Source of the DNA: Mycolicibacterium sp. P9-64
Lineage (GTDB): Bacteria; Actinomycetota; Actinomycetes; Mycobacteriales; Mycobacteriaceae
Length of the DNA stretch: 64,000 nt
NCBI RefSeq assembly: GCF_008329605.1
Contig: NZ_NPKO01000003.1
Span: forward strand, 1-64,000
Direction of reading: 5' to 3'
The notes under the pieces were generated by a model. It made no database searches and was not told the DNA's origin. It was given only the letters and a program-made list of their open reading frames with translations. The position numbers and the translations under genes were made by a program. Positions 40,415 through 49,281 of this stretch are shown in pieces. The stretch's first letter is position 1, and each line of letters starts with the position of its first letter.

Positions 40415-41887
40415 GTGACGACTTCGATGCCGAGGATCGCCGAGACGCTGCTGGCGGATCCGGCTGCCGGTTACCGCCAACAACACCTGTCCTTGATGCA
40501 CGGCTGGCTGCCGCTGACCATCCAAGCGGTCGCCGTCTTAGCGCTCTTGGCCGCCGTTGGATGGCGCAACCGCCGCTGGCGTTCGATCTGGCTCCCGGTG
40601 GCCATCGGCATCGGCATCGTGCTGTCCGCGACGGCCTACTGGTACATCTCCTCAGAGGGGCTCGCTGGCGACCCAGCTCCGAACTTGCTGTGGATCTGGA
40701 TCGCCGCGACGGGCGTCGCGGCCGTGGTCCTGGTCGTCGGCTGGCGCGGCGCCAACTGGTGGCGACGCGGCGTGTCGACCCTGGCACTGCCGCTGTGCCT
40801 GCTGTGCGCGGGCCTCGCCCTGAATCTGTGGGTCGGGTACTTCCCCACCGTCCAAACCGCATGGAACCAGCTCACTGCGGGCCCGTTGCCCGACCAGACG
40901 GATCAGGCCACGGTGGTGGCGATGCAGGTTGCACACCAGATTCCGGCCAAGGGCACTCTGGTCCCGGTCACCATCAGCCCGGCAGCGTCCGGGTTCAAAC
41001 ACCGCGGCGAGCTGGTATACCTGCCGCCCGCCTGGTACGCCAGCAATCCGCCTCCCGCATTGCCGACGCTGATGATGATCGGCGGCGAATTCAACACCCC
41101 CGCCGACTGGCTGCGGGCAGGCAACGCCATCAAGACCGTCGACGACTTCGCGGCCGCCCATGGCGGTAACGCGCCGGTGCTGGTGTTCGTCGACTCGGGC
41201 GGCGCGTTCAACAACGACACCGAATGCGTCAACGGCGCCCGCGGCAACGCCGCCGACCACCTGACCAAGGACGTCGTCCCGTTCATGGAAACCACCTACG
41301 GCGTGAGCAAGAGTGCGGCCAACTGGGGCATCGTCGGCTGGTCGATGGGCGGAACCTGCGCGGTCGACCTCACCACGATGCACCCCGACATGTTCAGCAC
41401 GTTCGAGGACATCGCCGGCGACATGAGCCCCAATTCGGGCACCAAGCAACAGACCATCGACCGACTGTTCGGCGGCAACGCAGCCAAGTACGCCGACTTC
41501 GATCCCGCCACCGTGATCCACCGCCACGGCCCCTACAAGGGGATCTCGGGGTGGTTCGACATCAGCGGGAACCCTTCGACCACACCGACTCCCACGGCGG
41601 TCAACGCTGCCAACGCCGGCGGCAACGGCCTCGGCGGCAGCGATGCCGCGGGCAGGACCAGCGATCAGACCGAGGCGGCGAACACGCTGTGCGGGCTCGG
41701 CGCAGCCAACGGAATCACGTGCGCCGTCGTCACCCAGAACGGCAAGCACGACTGGCCGTTCGCCGCGCACGCCTTCGCCGCGGCACTGCCCTGGCTGGCC
41801 GGTCAGATCGGTACACCGCAGGTGTCTCAGGAACCGCTGCCCACACCTGCAGCTCCCGCGCCGACGCTTCAGGCGGCAGGCAAGTAG
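40415..41887 (+). CDS. membrane-anchored esterase-like protein (Rv1639c-like)
   Basis: 490 residues (Rv1639c 489). Four hydrophobic segments in the first 155 residues anchor an outward-facing alpha/beta hydrolase of the esterase D/antigen 85-like type. The nucleophile motif is GWSMGGT (Ser near 310), with His in NGKHDWPF near 450 as a likely triad member. C-terminal Pro/Ala-rich tail. GTG 40415. The topology suggests cell-envelope substrates. 40 nt after lysX and possibly co-transcribed with it. Confidence 0.85.
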   Translation: MTTSMPRIAETLLADPAAGYRQQHLSLMHGWLPLTIQAVAVLALLAAVGWRNRRWRSIWLPVAIGIGIVLSATAYWYISSEGLAGDPAPNLLWIWIAATGVAAVVLVVGWRGANWWRRGVSTLALPLCLLCAGLALNLWVGYFPTVQTAWNQLTAGPLPDQTDQATVVAMQVAHQIPAKGTLVPVTISPAASGFKHRGELVYLPPAWYASNPPPALPTLMMIGGEFNTPADWLRAGNAIKTVDDFAAAHGGNAPVLVFVDSGGAFNNDTECVNGARGNAADHLTKDVVPFMETTYGVSKSAANWGIVGWSMGGTCAVDLTTMHPDMFSTFEDIAGDMSPNSGTKQQTIDRLFGGNAAKYADFDPATVIHRHGPYKGISGWFDISGNPSTTPTPTAVNAANAGGNGLGGSDAAGRTSDQTEAANTLCGLGAANGITCAVVTQNGKHDWPFAAHAFAAALPWLAGQIGTPQVSQEPLPTPAAPAPTLQAAGK

Positions 41888-41890
41888 GAG

Positions 41891-43009
41891 TCAGTAGTCG
41901 GATTCGGCGGCCAGGATCTCGGCCAGGAACGCGTCGGGGCCGGGCCGCGCGAGCCTGGCCCGCGCGAAGAACCTGATCCGCTCTCGCACGCTCGCGGCGT
42001 CGTCGGAATCGGCCGAATCGTCGACATCGGCGCCGACGATGACGGCGGTGATCGGCCAATCATGGTCCCAGGCCTGGGTTTCGGTGACCGGCTGCTGTTG
42101 TGCACCCACCAGCGGCAGGGTCGCACGGCCGTCGGCATCCAGGACGCCAACACCGCTGAGCGCTCCCGATCGCAGCCGTATCGAGACACCCGTGGCAGGC
42201 GCCGTCGTGGCCACCCGAACCGCGGCCACCGCCGCTTGTCCCGACATCTCGATCGTCCAATCGACCGTCCCGTCGGCCGCATCGAACAACCGGGGTGGGA
42301 CAGCGGTCCAGTTGACCGAACCGACCCCACTAGCGATCGTCGACGCTCCCGGTCGAACCTGTTCCTGCCCGGCGGCCAACGCGTAGTCGTCCCGGCGGCG
42401 CTGTGATGGACCGATCGGCACGACCAGATCCGGCCATTCGGCAACACCGAGGTCGTCGGCGAGTTCGCTGCAGGCACTGACGAGTTCGGCTACCCGCGGA
42501 TCATCGCCGTGGGCACCCGCCACCAGGCTGGCCCCGTGCCACCGCAAGAGCTCGGCCACGTCGGAATCGAAGGTGTCCTCGGAGAAGAAGTCCTGCGCGG
42601 CAGCACTCAGCAGCGCAATCTCGCCGTCAAGCACCCCAGGATCGAGCCCGACGATGCCGTCGCGTGAGCTTGCCGGCCACCACCGCCGCAGCCAGTGGCC
42701 GACGGCGAGGCGCCGCAGTGGAGCCAGCGCGTCACCCGATGGCTCGACACCGGGGACGTCGACGGTCCGGTCGTCGTCCGGCACGCCCTCGCGGAGCGCA
42801 GCGAGCACCGCGACGTGACCGGCTTCGCCGACCACACGCCAGAGCCATTCGGCGGCAGGCACATCCGTGAAGGTGATGCGGGGCGCCAATGCCAGGTCGT
42901 CGACCGTCCATGCCAGCACGGCACCGCTGAGTTCGAGGACGGCGACGGCAGGCGCCGCCGCAACCGTCGGACCCGTACACCAGAGACCGGAGTCCGCGAC
43001 GAATTTCAT
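41891..43009 (-). CDS. protein of unknown function, paired with the 479-residue gene
   Basis: 372 residues, acidic, no signal peptide or clear membrane segment. I do not recognise a domain. The N-terminal third is rich in hydrophobic strands (VLELSGAVLAWTVDDLAL), the middle helical and Ala/Leu-rich, and residues about 240-330 (DWTIEMSGQAAVAAVRVAT...VSIRLRSGALSGVGVLDADGRATLPL) read as a beta-sandwich. ATG 43009 overlaps the upstream gene's stop by 4 nt, so the two are coupled and likely act together. Confidence 0.75.
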   Translation of the reverse strand: MKFVADSGLWCTGPTVAAAPAVAVLELSGAVLAWTVDDLALAPRITFTDVPAAEWLWRVVGEAGHVAVLAALREGVPDDDRTVDVPGVEPSGDALAPLRRLAVGHWLRRWWPASSRDGIVGLDPGVLDGEIALLSAAAQDFFSEDTFDSDVAELLRWHGASLVAGAHGDDPRVAELVSACSELADDLGVAEWPDLVVPIGPSQRRRDDYALAAGQEQVRPGASTIASGVGSVNWTAVPPRLFDAADGTVDWTIEMSGQAAVAAVRVATTAPATGVSIRLRSGALSGVGVLDADGRATLPLVGAQQQPVTETQAWDHDWPITAVIVGADVDDSADSDDAASVRERIRFFARARLARPGPDAFLAEILAAESDY

Positions 43010-44445
43010 TGACTCGCCGCCTCTACACCCGTCGCTTCGCTCGCCCCCGCCACATCCCCCGTCGCTTCGCTCGCCCCCGCCACATCCCCCGTCGCTTCGC
43101 TCGCCCCCGCCACATCCCCCGTCGCTTCGCTCGCCCCCGCCAACTCCAGCATCGCCTTGATCCGCTGCCGATGGTCCAGGCTCACCGACCTGGCCACCCC
43201 CTCCAGCAGCGCTCGCACGTCATCGACGTCGTCACAGGGTTCCTGCCAGACGTCGCGCCCGTGCAGCCGGGCCCACAACCTGCTGGTGTACGGGCGCGCG
43301 AAGGCGGCAAGGTCCTCGATGACCTGACGTTGCCGCGGATGCAGCGGACCACCCTCTGCGAGATACCGCCGCGCGTGCAGCACGTAGGCCTCCTTGCGAA
43401 GCCTCGCCTGAATGGTGCGGGCCAAGTCGTAACGCGGCGTTGCGGATTCGCGCAGCGGCGCGAGATCGACGGCGATCTCGATGCCCGCCACCAACGTGGC
43501 CTGCTTGTCCTCGGCGAGCAACCCCCATGGCGCGCAGGCCCTGTCGACCTCCTCCGCGCACAACAGCGGGAGGTCGGGTAGCTCGTCGCGGCCAAGCGCG
43601 CGGCGCAGCGTGGCACGTACCCGGTCGAGCACGCCGCGGTCCAACGGCCGGTCACCTTCCCCACCACTGCTCATCGGCGGAGGTTGTTGTGGGGCAATCG
43701 AACTCAAACCCACCTCGACGATCGACCATGGCAGGTCGGCGAAGTCGCGGCGCGCCCGTGCACCGAGGTTGTACGGCGTCGCGTCGGCGATCAGCGCCGA
43801 CCAGACGCGTTGGCGCGCCGCCTCGGCGGTGTGGCCGTTCGCCGTGCCCAGCACGGTCGACAGCCCCGCGAGGAATGGGCCTGCGATGGTGTTGCCAGGG
43901 CGGACATCACGCCAGCTGCGGTCGAGCTGGCGGGTGAGCTTGGCGATGACCTCGTCCCCGGCAACGTACCGGTTCAGTTGCTCGATGGCGGTGCGGTCGC
44001 GCTCCTGGTGGATGTCGCGCAACACCGCCTCGGCCGCCCCACCGTGGTCGGGATCGGGGCCGCCCCTGGTGACGGCCAGCTCGAAACACACCGGGAAGTA
44101 GAGCTCTTGCGCGTTTCCCGTGGTGATGCGCAGCCGGCGCCGCTCGTTCTTGAGGACGGCGAACCATGCGGCCGCGGCGCGAAGATGGGCTGCGTTGTCG
44201 ACGATCAGGTCGTGCACCGCCGCTGCCGTGTCGGGGGCGAGCACGGGCGCCGAGTACTGCGGGTTGGATCGCAGCCGCAGCACCAGCGGATCGAGGATGC
44301 GCTTGACGGTCCTGCGCAACGGGCCACCGTCCGAGCCGCTGAGCACCTCGACGCCTGGCCCGATCGCCCGCCAGGCGGCATCGATCACCGCACGGCGCGG
44401 TTGCGCGACGGCGACCGTCGACACCACGTGCGGCTGCGTGCTCAT
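43006..44445 (-). CDS. protein of unknown function with a repeat-expanded C-terminus
   Basis: 479 residues from ATG 44445 (MSTQPHVVSTVAVAQ); upstream frame to 44706 is not protein-like. No family recognised. Mostly helical and rich in Arg/Leu/Ala, with ELYFPVCFELAV and GEGDRPLDRGVLDRVRATLRRAL stretches. The last about 45 residues are four near-copies of GASEATGDVA, encoded by array B. The real domain ends near KAMLELA. Divergent from the membrane-anchored gene at 44512; overlaps the following gene. Location next to a CHAT protease pair suggests shared function, but nothing in its own sequence proves it. Confidence 0.75.
   Translation of the reverse strand: MSTQPHVVSTVAVAQPRRAVIDAAWRAIGPGVEVLSGSDGGPLRRTVKRILDPLVLRLRSNPQYSAPVLAPDTAAAVHDLIVDNAAHLRAAAAWFAVLKNERRRLRITTGNAQELYFPVCFELAVTRGGPDPDHGGAAEAVLRDIHQERDRTAIEQLNRYVAGDEVIAKLTRQLDRSWRDVRPGNTIAGPFLAGLSTVLGTANGHTAEAARQRVWSALIADATPYNLGARARRDFADLPWSIVEVGLSSIAPQQPPPMSSGGEGDRPLDRGVLDRVRATLRRALGRDELPDLPLLCAEEVDRACAPWGLLAEDKQATLVAGIEIAVDLAPLRESATPRYDLARTIQARLRKEAYVLHARRYLAEGGPLHPRQRQVIEDLAAFARPYTSRLWARLHGRDVWQEPCDDVDDVRALLEGVARSVSLDHRQRIKAMLELAGASEATGDVAGASEATGDVAGASEATGDVAGASEATGVEAASQ
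43031..43150 (+). repeat. 4 x 30-bp tandem repeat (array B)
   Basis: GTCGCTTCGCTCGCCCCCGC recurs at 43031, 43061, 43091 and 43121, exactly 30 bp apart, with CACATCCCCC-type spacers identical in the middle units. The 20-bp core CCCGTCGCTTCGCTCGCCCC is the same as in array A, but flanks differ and orientation relative to the host gene is reversed. It encodes the C-terminal ten-residue repeats of the 479-residue protein in frame. Confidence 0.95.
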
Positions 44446-44511
44446 CTGCCCAGGATAGGGGCTCCGGAAAGTTGGGTTCGGTAGCCGAGGGGAAGGTTCA
44501 CCCTGTGGTAC

Positions 44512-45144
44512 ATGCCCGACGCGCTCCTGATCGCCATCATCGTCTTCGCCTGCGTCGCCGTCGGAGCGGCGCTTGCCTGCCCGTTCGCTCGCCGGACGGA
44601 CGAGTCTGGCGCCCCCGCACCGGGCGCGAGCCCCTCGGTCGGGATAGGCACCGTCCGCACCGTGGCGGGCCTGATCACCGTCGACGTGGAGAGCGTCTCG
44701 GGTCAACGGTTCGTCGGCAGGCTGCGCCAGCGTGACACCGCTGCGGATCTACATCCGGGAGTCGTCCTGCTCGTCGCGTTCGATCCGGCTGCCCGCGAGC
44801 GCCTTTCGTTGGCCGACGACATCGTGGCGGTCCGATCGGAGTTCGACCAGATGCTGGTGAGAAAGGGGCTGGCTACCCGGTTTCAGCTCGAGCTGATCCG
44901 GCACGGCATCAGGTCACGCGGTGTCGTGACGGCGATGCGGACGACGGGCGATGCGCGCGAGGACTACCGAGAGGTCGAGCTCGATCTCATGGTCACCAGA
45001 CCCGAGGGTGGGCAGTTCCCCGCGCACGAGACCACTCTGATTCCGGAGTCCGCGTTACCCGAGGTGACGCCGGGCAGCGTCGTCGACGCCTACTATCGCA
45101 GCGGTGACGAGTCGGCCGTCGCGGTGTGCGTGCCGGCGAAATGA
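44512..45144 (+). CDS. membrane-anchored protein of unknown function
   Basis: 210 residues. One N-terminal hydrophobic segment (about 5-22), a short basic/Pro linker, then two beta-rich halves: GTVRTVAGLITVDVESVSGQ... and GVVTAMRTTGDAREDYREVEL, ending with a PGSVVDAYYRSGDESAVAV segment. The second half resembles the small barrel pattern seen in many actinobacterial membrane-tethered proteins. No enzyme motif. ATG 44512; it points against the CHAT gene and ends 4 nt from it. Confidence 0.72.
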   Translation: MPDALLIAIIVFACVAVGAALACPFARRTDESGAPAPGASPSVGIGTVRTVAGLITVDVESVSGQRFVGRLRQRDTAADLHPGVVLLVAFDPAARERLSLADDIVAVRSEFDQMLVRKGLATRFQLELIRHGIRSRGVVTAMRTTGDAREDYREVELDLMVTRPEGGQFPAHETTLIPESALPEVTPGSVVDAYYRSGDESAVAVCVPAK

Positions 45145-45148
45145 CCCC

Positions 45149-46492
45149 TCAGCGGACGCCATCGACCGCGAACGTGACAAGAGCCGCCCAGTAGACGGGG
45201 TTGGCGGTGACGTCGCCGCCACGCCACCGGCGCATCTGGTCGCGTTGCCAACGGTTGACCTCGCAGCCCGCGTCCTGCGCCTGGTGCGCGTCATCGACCG
45301 CGACCACCACGTCCGCCATCGGATCACCGTCGGCGAGGTGCGTGAACTGCCGGTACCCGGCCGTCGTCGGAAGCGACCAGAGCGTTGCCGTGACCAGTTG
45401 CGCGCCGCCAAGGACCACGGCCGCCACCAGCCCGGTCGGCTCGTCGAAGCGGTAGTCACCACCTGACGCGCAGGCCAGCAGTGCAACTCGCGGAGGCATG
45501 TCCAACTCCAGCGACATCATTGCCGCTGCGGTCAACGGCCGTTCGTCGGCAACGTGCAACGCAGCCTGGTCGGCGCTGCCGGACTCCGCGGCCGTGGCGT
45601 GACCGACGAACACCAGCCGACTCGGCCCCTCGGCAAGCTTGGCGGACAGCCAGTTCCAATCGATGTCGGTCCGCCGGAACAGCTCGACGGCCGCATCGAC
45701 GGTGGGCAGCACGGCGCCGCGCGCGACGGGTTCCCCGAAGTGCCTGGCCAGCGGCGCATCCGGCGACGGTCGCCCAAGCACGGACCCGAGCGCGGAGTCC
45801 GCTCTCTGCCCTGGCACTCGAGGGTCGAGCACCAGCAACGGAGGACGGCCGGCGCGCTGACGCCACTCGACGCGTTGACGTGGCGAGTGCACGATGTTGG
45901 CGGGCACCGCCATGAGCACCTCAACGAGCTCCATCAGCCGGTAGCCCTCGGTCAGCGTCTCGACTTCGCCCGCCGGCCAAGGGATTCGGGCTGCGGACCT
46001 GCCTTCGGTCGTGATCGCAGCCAACCTGGCCCGGACCAGCTCCTCTGCCACCGGCCACACCGACGGCAAGGCGAGCAAGCCCCACGGGACGCGGGCCAGG
46101 CGCGCACTGGGCGAGACGAACAGCACCGCCCTCTGGCCTCCCCCGTCGGTTCGCCCGCCCCGAGGATCGGAGAGGTACTCCAGCAACAGCTGCCATCCGG
46201 CATCGGACACCAGAAGCACCCCCAGCCGGTAGGCCAGGGTCAGCTCACTGGCCTGCGACGAGAACGGGCCGACGGACAGGGCCCGGTTCAGGGCATCTGC
46301 GATGGTCTCCCCCGAGTTCGGCTCGGGCAGTGCGGCTTCGAGTTCCTCCAGCGCGGCAAGCAGCAGCGGCTCCTCGATCACCCAGGTGAGCGTCCGTTCC
46401 GGATGGCCGACCACCCGCAGGCTGGCGTAGGTGGCAACGCCGACGTCGGCGAACCGGAGGACCAGAGTCTCCCGTGCCGGGGGCTCGGTCAC
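45149..46492 (-). CDS. CHAT-domain (caspase-like) protein
   Basis: 447 residues. The C-terminal half is a CHAT peptidase domain: LVFVGHAT with His298, RVALLACASG with Cys341, GLVAAVVLGGAQLVTATLW, and the closing NPVYWAALVTFAV typical of the family. Both catalytic residues are intact. The N-terminal 120 residues are an alpha/beta region without recognised motif, and PWGLLALP near 136 marks the start of the CHAT-associated part. GTG 46492 overlaps the helical-repeat gene's stop (GTGA). CHAT proteases usually work with TPR-type partners in signalled proteolysis or conflict systems; substrate unknown. Confidence 0.88.
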   Translation of the reverse strand: MTEPPARETLVLRFADVGVATYASLRVVGHPERTLTWVIEEPLLLAALEELEAALPEPNSGETIADALNRALSVGPFSSQASELTLAYRLGVLLVSDAGWQLLLEYLSDPRGGRTDGGGQRAVLFVSPSARLARVPWGLLALPSVWPVAEELVRARLAAITTEGRSAARIPWPAGEVETLTEGYRLMELVEVLMAVPANIVHSPRQRVEWRQRAGRPPLLVLDPRVPGQRADSALGSVLGRPSPDAPLARHFGEPVARGAVLPTVDAAVELFRRTDIDWNWLSAKLAEGPSRLVFVGHATAAESGSADQAALHVADERPLTAAAMMSLELDMPPRVALLACASGGDYRFDEPTGLVAAVVLGGAQLVTATLWSLPTTAGYRQFTHLADGDPMADVVVAVDDAHQAQDAGCEVNRWQRDQMRRWRGGDVTANPVYWAALVTFAVDGVR

Positions 46493-48228
46493 GGCCACGT
46501 CGCCCAGGCGACTTCGTCCGTCGTGACGTGCTGGCCGTACCTCTCCAGGGCCAGCGTGCGGTATCGCTCCAACACGGGACCACCGGTGGGATCCATCTGC
46601 ATCGGCGGCAGCGGGCCGAGCCGGGTCAGCGAGGGACCGGACTGCACCGGCGGGCCCGCAGCGACCTGCGCGAGTTCGTCCATGTCGCTGATCGGCGCGG
46701 CAGCCGTCGCGACACGCGACCACTCGATGACCTCCGCCTGCCCGCGCTCGGCGCTGAACGTGCCTCTGGCACTGTGGTATTCGATCAGCTCACTGGTGAG
46801 TTCGCGGTTCTCCCACTCCCAGACCACCGAAAACGCCCCGGCCAGCAGTGGTGCGGCGACGCATTCGGCCCACTGCGCCCTGGCCCCTGGCTCGGTGATC
46901 GAATAGCGCACCGAGTCGACCGCCAACGCGGCGGGCAGCTTCAGGTCGGCGGCACGTGCCAGTTTGCCCATGGCGGTGACGTACGCAGGGCTTCCCGGCT
47001 CGCAGCTCATCACGCCCTGCGCGGTGCGGTAGCGCTCCTCGGCGGCAGCCCAGTCCTCGTCGGGGTTGCCTGCGCCGTCGAATCCGAGGTCGGCCAGCGC
47101 ATCGGCGCGCCACACCGAGCCGAGGTGATCGTCGAGCCGCGCGTAGGCCAGCCAGCTGCTGCGCGGTGATTCGTCGAGACACGCGCGAGCCTGCTCGATC
47201 ATCGCAGTGGCATCCTGATAGCGACCGCGGAAGATGGCAATCCAGCTGCGCTGCAACAGAATGCGATGGATGTGCAGGGGCTTGCCGAGCTCACGCCAGT
47301 GCCGCTCGGCGTGTTCCCAGCACTCGTCGGCGACCTGCAGGCCGCCCGCCGCCATCCGGTACAGCCCGAAGTACAGCCAGCAGCGGGATACGTCATTGGC
47401 CCGCAAGTACTCCGCGATCACCGGGTAGGCCTCGCGGACCAACGCCTCGGTGGCGAGTTGTTCGCCCTTCGCCCACGAGATGGTGGCCCGCTCCAACTGG
47501 GTTCTGGCGATCGCCAGTGGCCACTTTCGGACCTCGGCCCTGGCACCCGCACGGCGCAGCCAGGGTTCGGCTTCGTCGAGTGCCCCAGTCTCGATGCAGA
47601 ATCGCGCGTAGGCGATGCCGCCGAGCACCAGCAGGTTGTCGGTCGACTCGCTGCCATTGCCGGGCCCGTCGATGTCGGCGATCACCCGCTGCCACAACGA
47701 CACCGAGCGGACGTGAAGGTCGTCGTCGCACAGCGCCGTGGCGCAATTGATCCTGGCGTAGGTGCACAGGTAGGCGTGCTCGTCGCGCAGATCGGCGAAG
47801 GCCACGTCGTCCGAAGCCATGCCGTCGAGCACCTCCAGGCCCGCTGCGGCGCCCTCGTGGTCCCCGAGCGCCGCGGCCAGGCCGATCTCGAGGAACTGTG
47901 CGCGGCGGGAGTATCGGCGGATCAGATGGCGCGCGTCGGCCTCGTTCATCGTCGACTTGGCGACGACCTCGGGAGTCGCGGTCCCGTCCAGGATCGACGA
48001 GTAGGCCGCAAGGCACTCCCGGATCCGGCTGGCGCCTTCGCGCACCCCGTCGTAGGCCGTCCTGACCAGGTACAGCTCACCCAGTTGGGCCAGCGTTTCG
48101 AGCAACAGATCGTCCCGGTCGGCCTTCTCGATCTCGGGCATCAGCGACAGCAGCAGGTCCTTGGCCGCAGGCTCGTCGGCGGCCAAGGCAAGGTGGCGGG
48201 CACGCTCCAGCTCGCCGGGGATCGACAC
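46489..48228 (-). CDS. TPR-like helical repeat protein, partner of the CHAT protease
   Basis: 579 residues from GTG 48228; a longer start at 48276 would fall in the lpqH terminator. Predicted all-helical, with TPR-like pairs such as AYARFCIETGALDEAEPWLRRAGARA, CWEHAERHWRELGKP and IFRGRYQDATAMIEQARACLD spread over residues 10-420. The C-terminal 120 residues lack the pattern. It overlaps the CHAT gene by 4 nt, so equal expression is expected. A sensor or scaffold for the protease is the natural inference. Confidence 0.8.
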   Translation of the reverse strand: MSIPGELERARHLALAADEPAAKDLLLSLMPEIEKADRDDLLLETLAQLGELYLVRTAYDGVREGASRIRECLAAYSSILDGTATPEVVAKSTMNEADARHLIRRYSRRAQFLEIGLAAALGDHEGAAAGLEVLDGMASDDVAFADLRDEHAYLCTYARINCATALCDDDLHVRSVSLWQRVIADIDGPGNGSESTDNLLVLGGIAYARFCIETGALDEAEPWLRRAGARAEVRKWPLAIARTQLERATISWAKGEQLATEALVREAYPVIAEYLRANDVSRCWLYFGLYRMAAGGLQVADECWEHAERHWRELGKPLHIHRILLQRSWIAIFRGRYQDATAMIEQARACLDESPRSSWLAYARLDDHLGSVWRADALADLGFDGAGNPDEDWAAAEERYRTAQGVMSCEPGSPAYVTAMGKLARAADLKLPAALAVDSVRYSITEPGARAQWAECVAAPLLAGAFSVVWEWENRELTSELIEYHSARGTFSAERGQAEVIEWSRVATAAAPISDMDELAQVAAGPPVQSGPSLTRLGPLPPMQMDPTGGPVLERYRTLALERYGQHVTTDEVAWATWP

Positions 48229-48260
48229 GGCTGCATCATAAGTCGCCCGACATACGTGCA

Positions 48261-48291
48261 GGCGGCGGACGTGCAATGCACGTCCGCCGCC
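48261..48291 (-). terminator. strong hairpin downstream of the LpqH-like gene
   Basis: GGCGGCGGACGTGCA and TGCACGTCCGCCGCC are perfect 15-bp inverted repeats separated by a single base. The hairpin begins 14 nt after the lipoprotein stop and ends before the helical-repeat gene start. No U-tract follows, as is usual for mycobacterial terminators. It separates the conserved gene from the CHAT module. Confidence 0.7.
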
Positions 48292-48305
48292 CCAGGTGAG
48301 ACCGA

Positions 48306-48812
48306 TCAGTTGCAGGTCACCTTGATCTCGAACTTCTTCGTGATCATCCCCGCCATCGGGTTCTTCATGTCGGCACCGGCGGCCTCACCGGTGATGGTGT
48401 ACGTGCTGCCGTCGACCTTGACGTCCGCGGATCCGGTGTTCATGCCGCCCATCGATGACACGGCCAGTGCGTTCCCGTCGACCGTCAGACCGAGCGACTC
48501 GACCTTGGGGGTCGCCTCGTCGGTCATCACGACGCCGAGTCCGCCGGTGGCGGAGCCGCTGGCGACGTTGATCTTGCCCGCCTGCTTGACGCAGGTCACG
48601 GTGCTGAGGTCGAGGCCGGCCAGATCCTGGCCCTCCACCTTGACCTCGGTGTTGCCGCCCGTGCTCACCTGGGAGGTTCCACCGCCACTGGCAGCCGAGC
48701 TGCTCGACGCTGCCGGGGTGCTGCCCTTGTCGTCGGAGCAGCCGACCAGTACGGCCGCGGCGGCGACGACGCCGATCCCAGCAACCAGAACCCGATTCCG
48801 TGAAGTTCCCAT
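48306..48812 (-). CDS. lpqH: LpqH-family (19-kDa antigen-like) lipoprotein
   Basis: 168 residues. Signal peptide with lipobox VLVGCS (Cys25), a Ser/Ala/Gly-rich linker, then the LpqH-type beta-rich domain with two conserved cysteines (TVTCVKQAG; KVTCN at the end). LpqH family members are surface lipoproteins of mycobacteria that engage TLR2. ATG 48812. Several paralogues exist, so the symbol denotes the family. Monocistronic, with a strong terminator. Confidence 0.8.
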   Translation of the reverse strand: MGTSRNRVLVAGIGVVAAAAVLVGCSDDKGSTPAASSSSAASGGGTSQVSTGGNTEVKVEGQDLAGLDLSTVTCVKQAGKINVASGSATGGLGVVMTDEATPKVESLGLTVDGNALAVSSMGGMNTGSADVKVDGSTYTITGEAAGADMKNPMAGMITKKFEIKVTCN

Positions 48813-48921
48813 TGACTTTCCTTCGCTTCAACGCGTCGCCCCGATGGCGCCGTCGTGATACGAGTACAGACGGCCCGAATCGCTACCGATCACAACTATT
48901 GAGCAGAGGTACGGTGAGCCT

Positions 48922-49278
48922 GTGTCCGATTCCACGCCCGACGACGCGGCACCCGACGAGGTAATCGGGGGTGATGACGTCATCGACGTCGACGAAGTGC
49001 CGCCCGAACCGGCGGCAGTGGCGCCCCTGTCCGTGTCGGTGCCGCCCGCTCAGCCCCTCGACACCGGGTACACCGCGGCTGGAGTACCGACGTTCGACTC
49101 CGTGCGGGAGAAGATCGAGACCCGCTTCGGCACCGCGATCGGCGCCTCCGAACTCGCCTCCGAGACCCCGGAGGGCCGGACCGTCGAGGAGCAATACGAC
49201 GCTCGCCAGAAGGCCGCTGCACAGCGCCTCGAGCAGATCCGGGCGTCGATGCGCGACCCCGAGCCGGGCCAAGCCTGA
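48922..49278 (+). CDS. small acidic protein (Rv1638A-like)
   Basis: 118 residues. Acidic, Pro-rich, probably disordered first half (DDAAPDEVIGGDDVIDVDEVPPEP) and a helical second half (VREKIETRFGTAIGASELA...EEQYDARQKAAAQRLEQIR). No catalytic motif. GTG 48922. Its place between a lipoprotein and uvrA fits the short Rv1638A gene. 3 nt before the HTH_42 gene, so the two are probably co-translated. Confidence 0.75.
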   Translation: MSDSTPDDAAPDEVIGGDDVIDVDEVPPEPAAVAPLSVSVPPAQPLDTGYTAAGVPTFDSVREKIETRFGTAIGASELASETPEGRTVEEQYDARQKAAAQRLEQIRASMRDPEPGQA

Positions 49279-49281
49279 GCT

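Noticed and set aside
43031..43150. CRISPR array (regular 30-bp period)
   Set aside because: The units are contiguous near-identical repeats without unique spacers, lie within a coding frame, and no cas genes are present.
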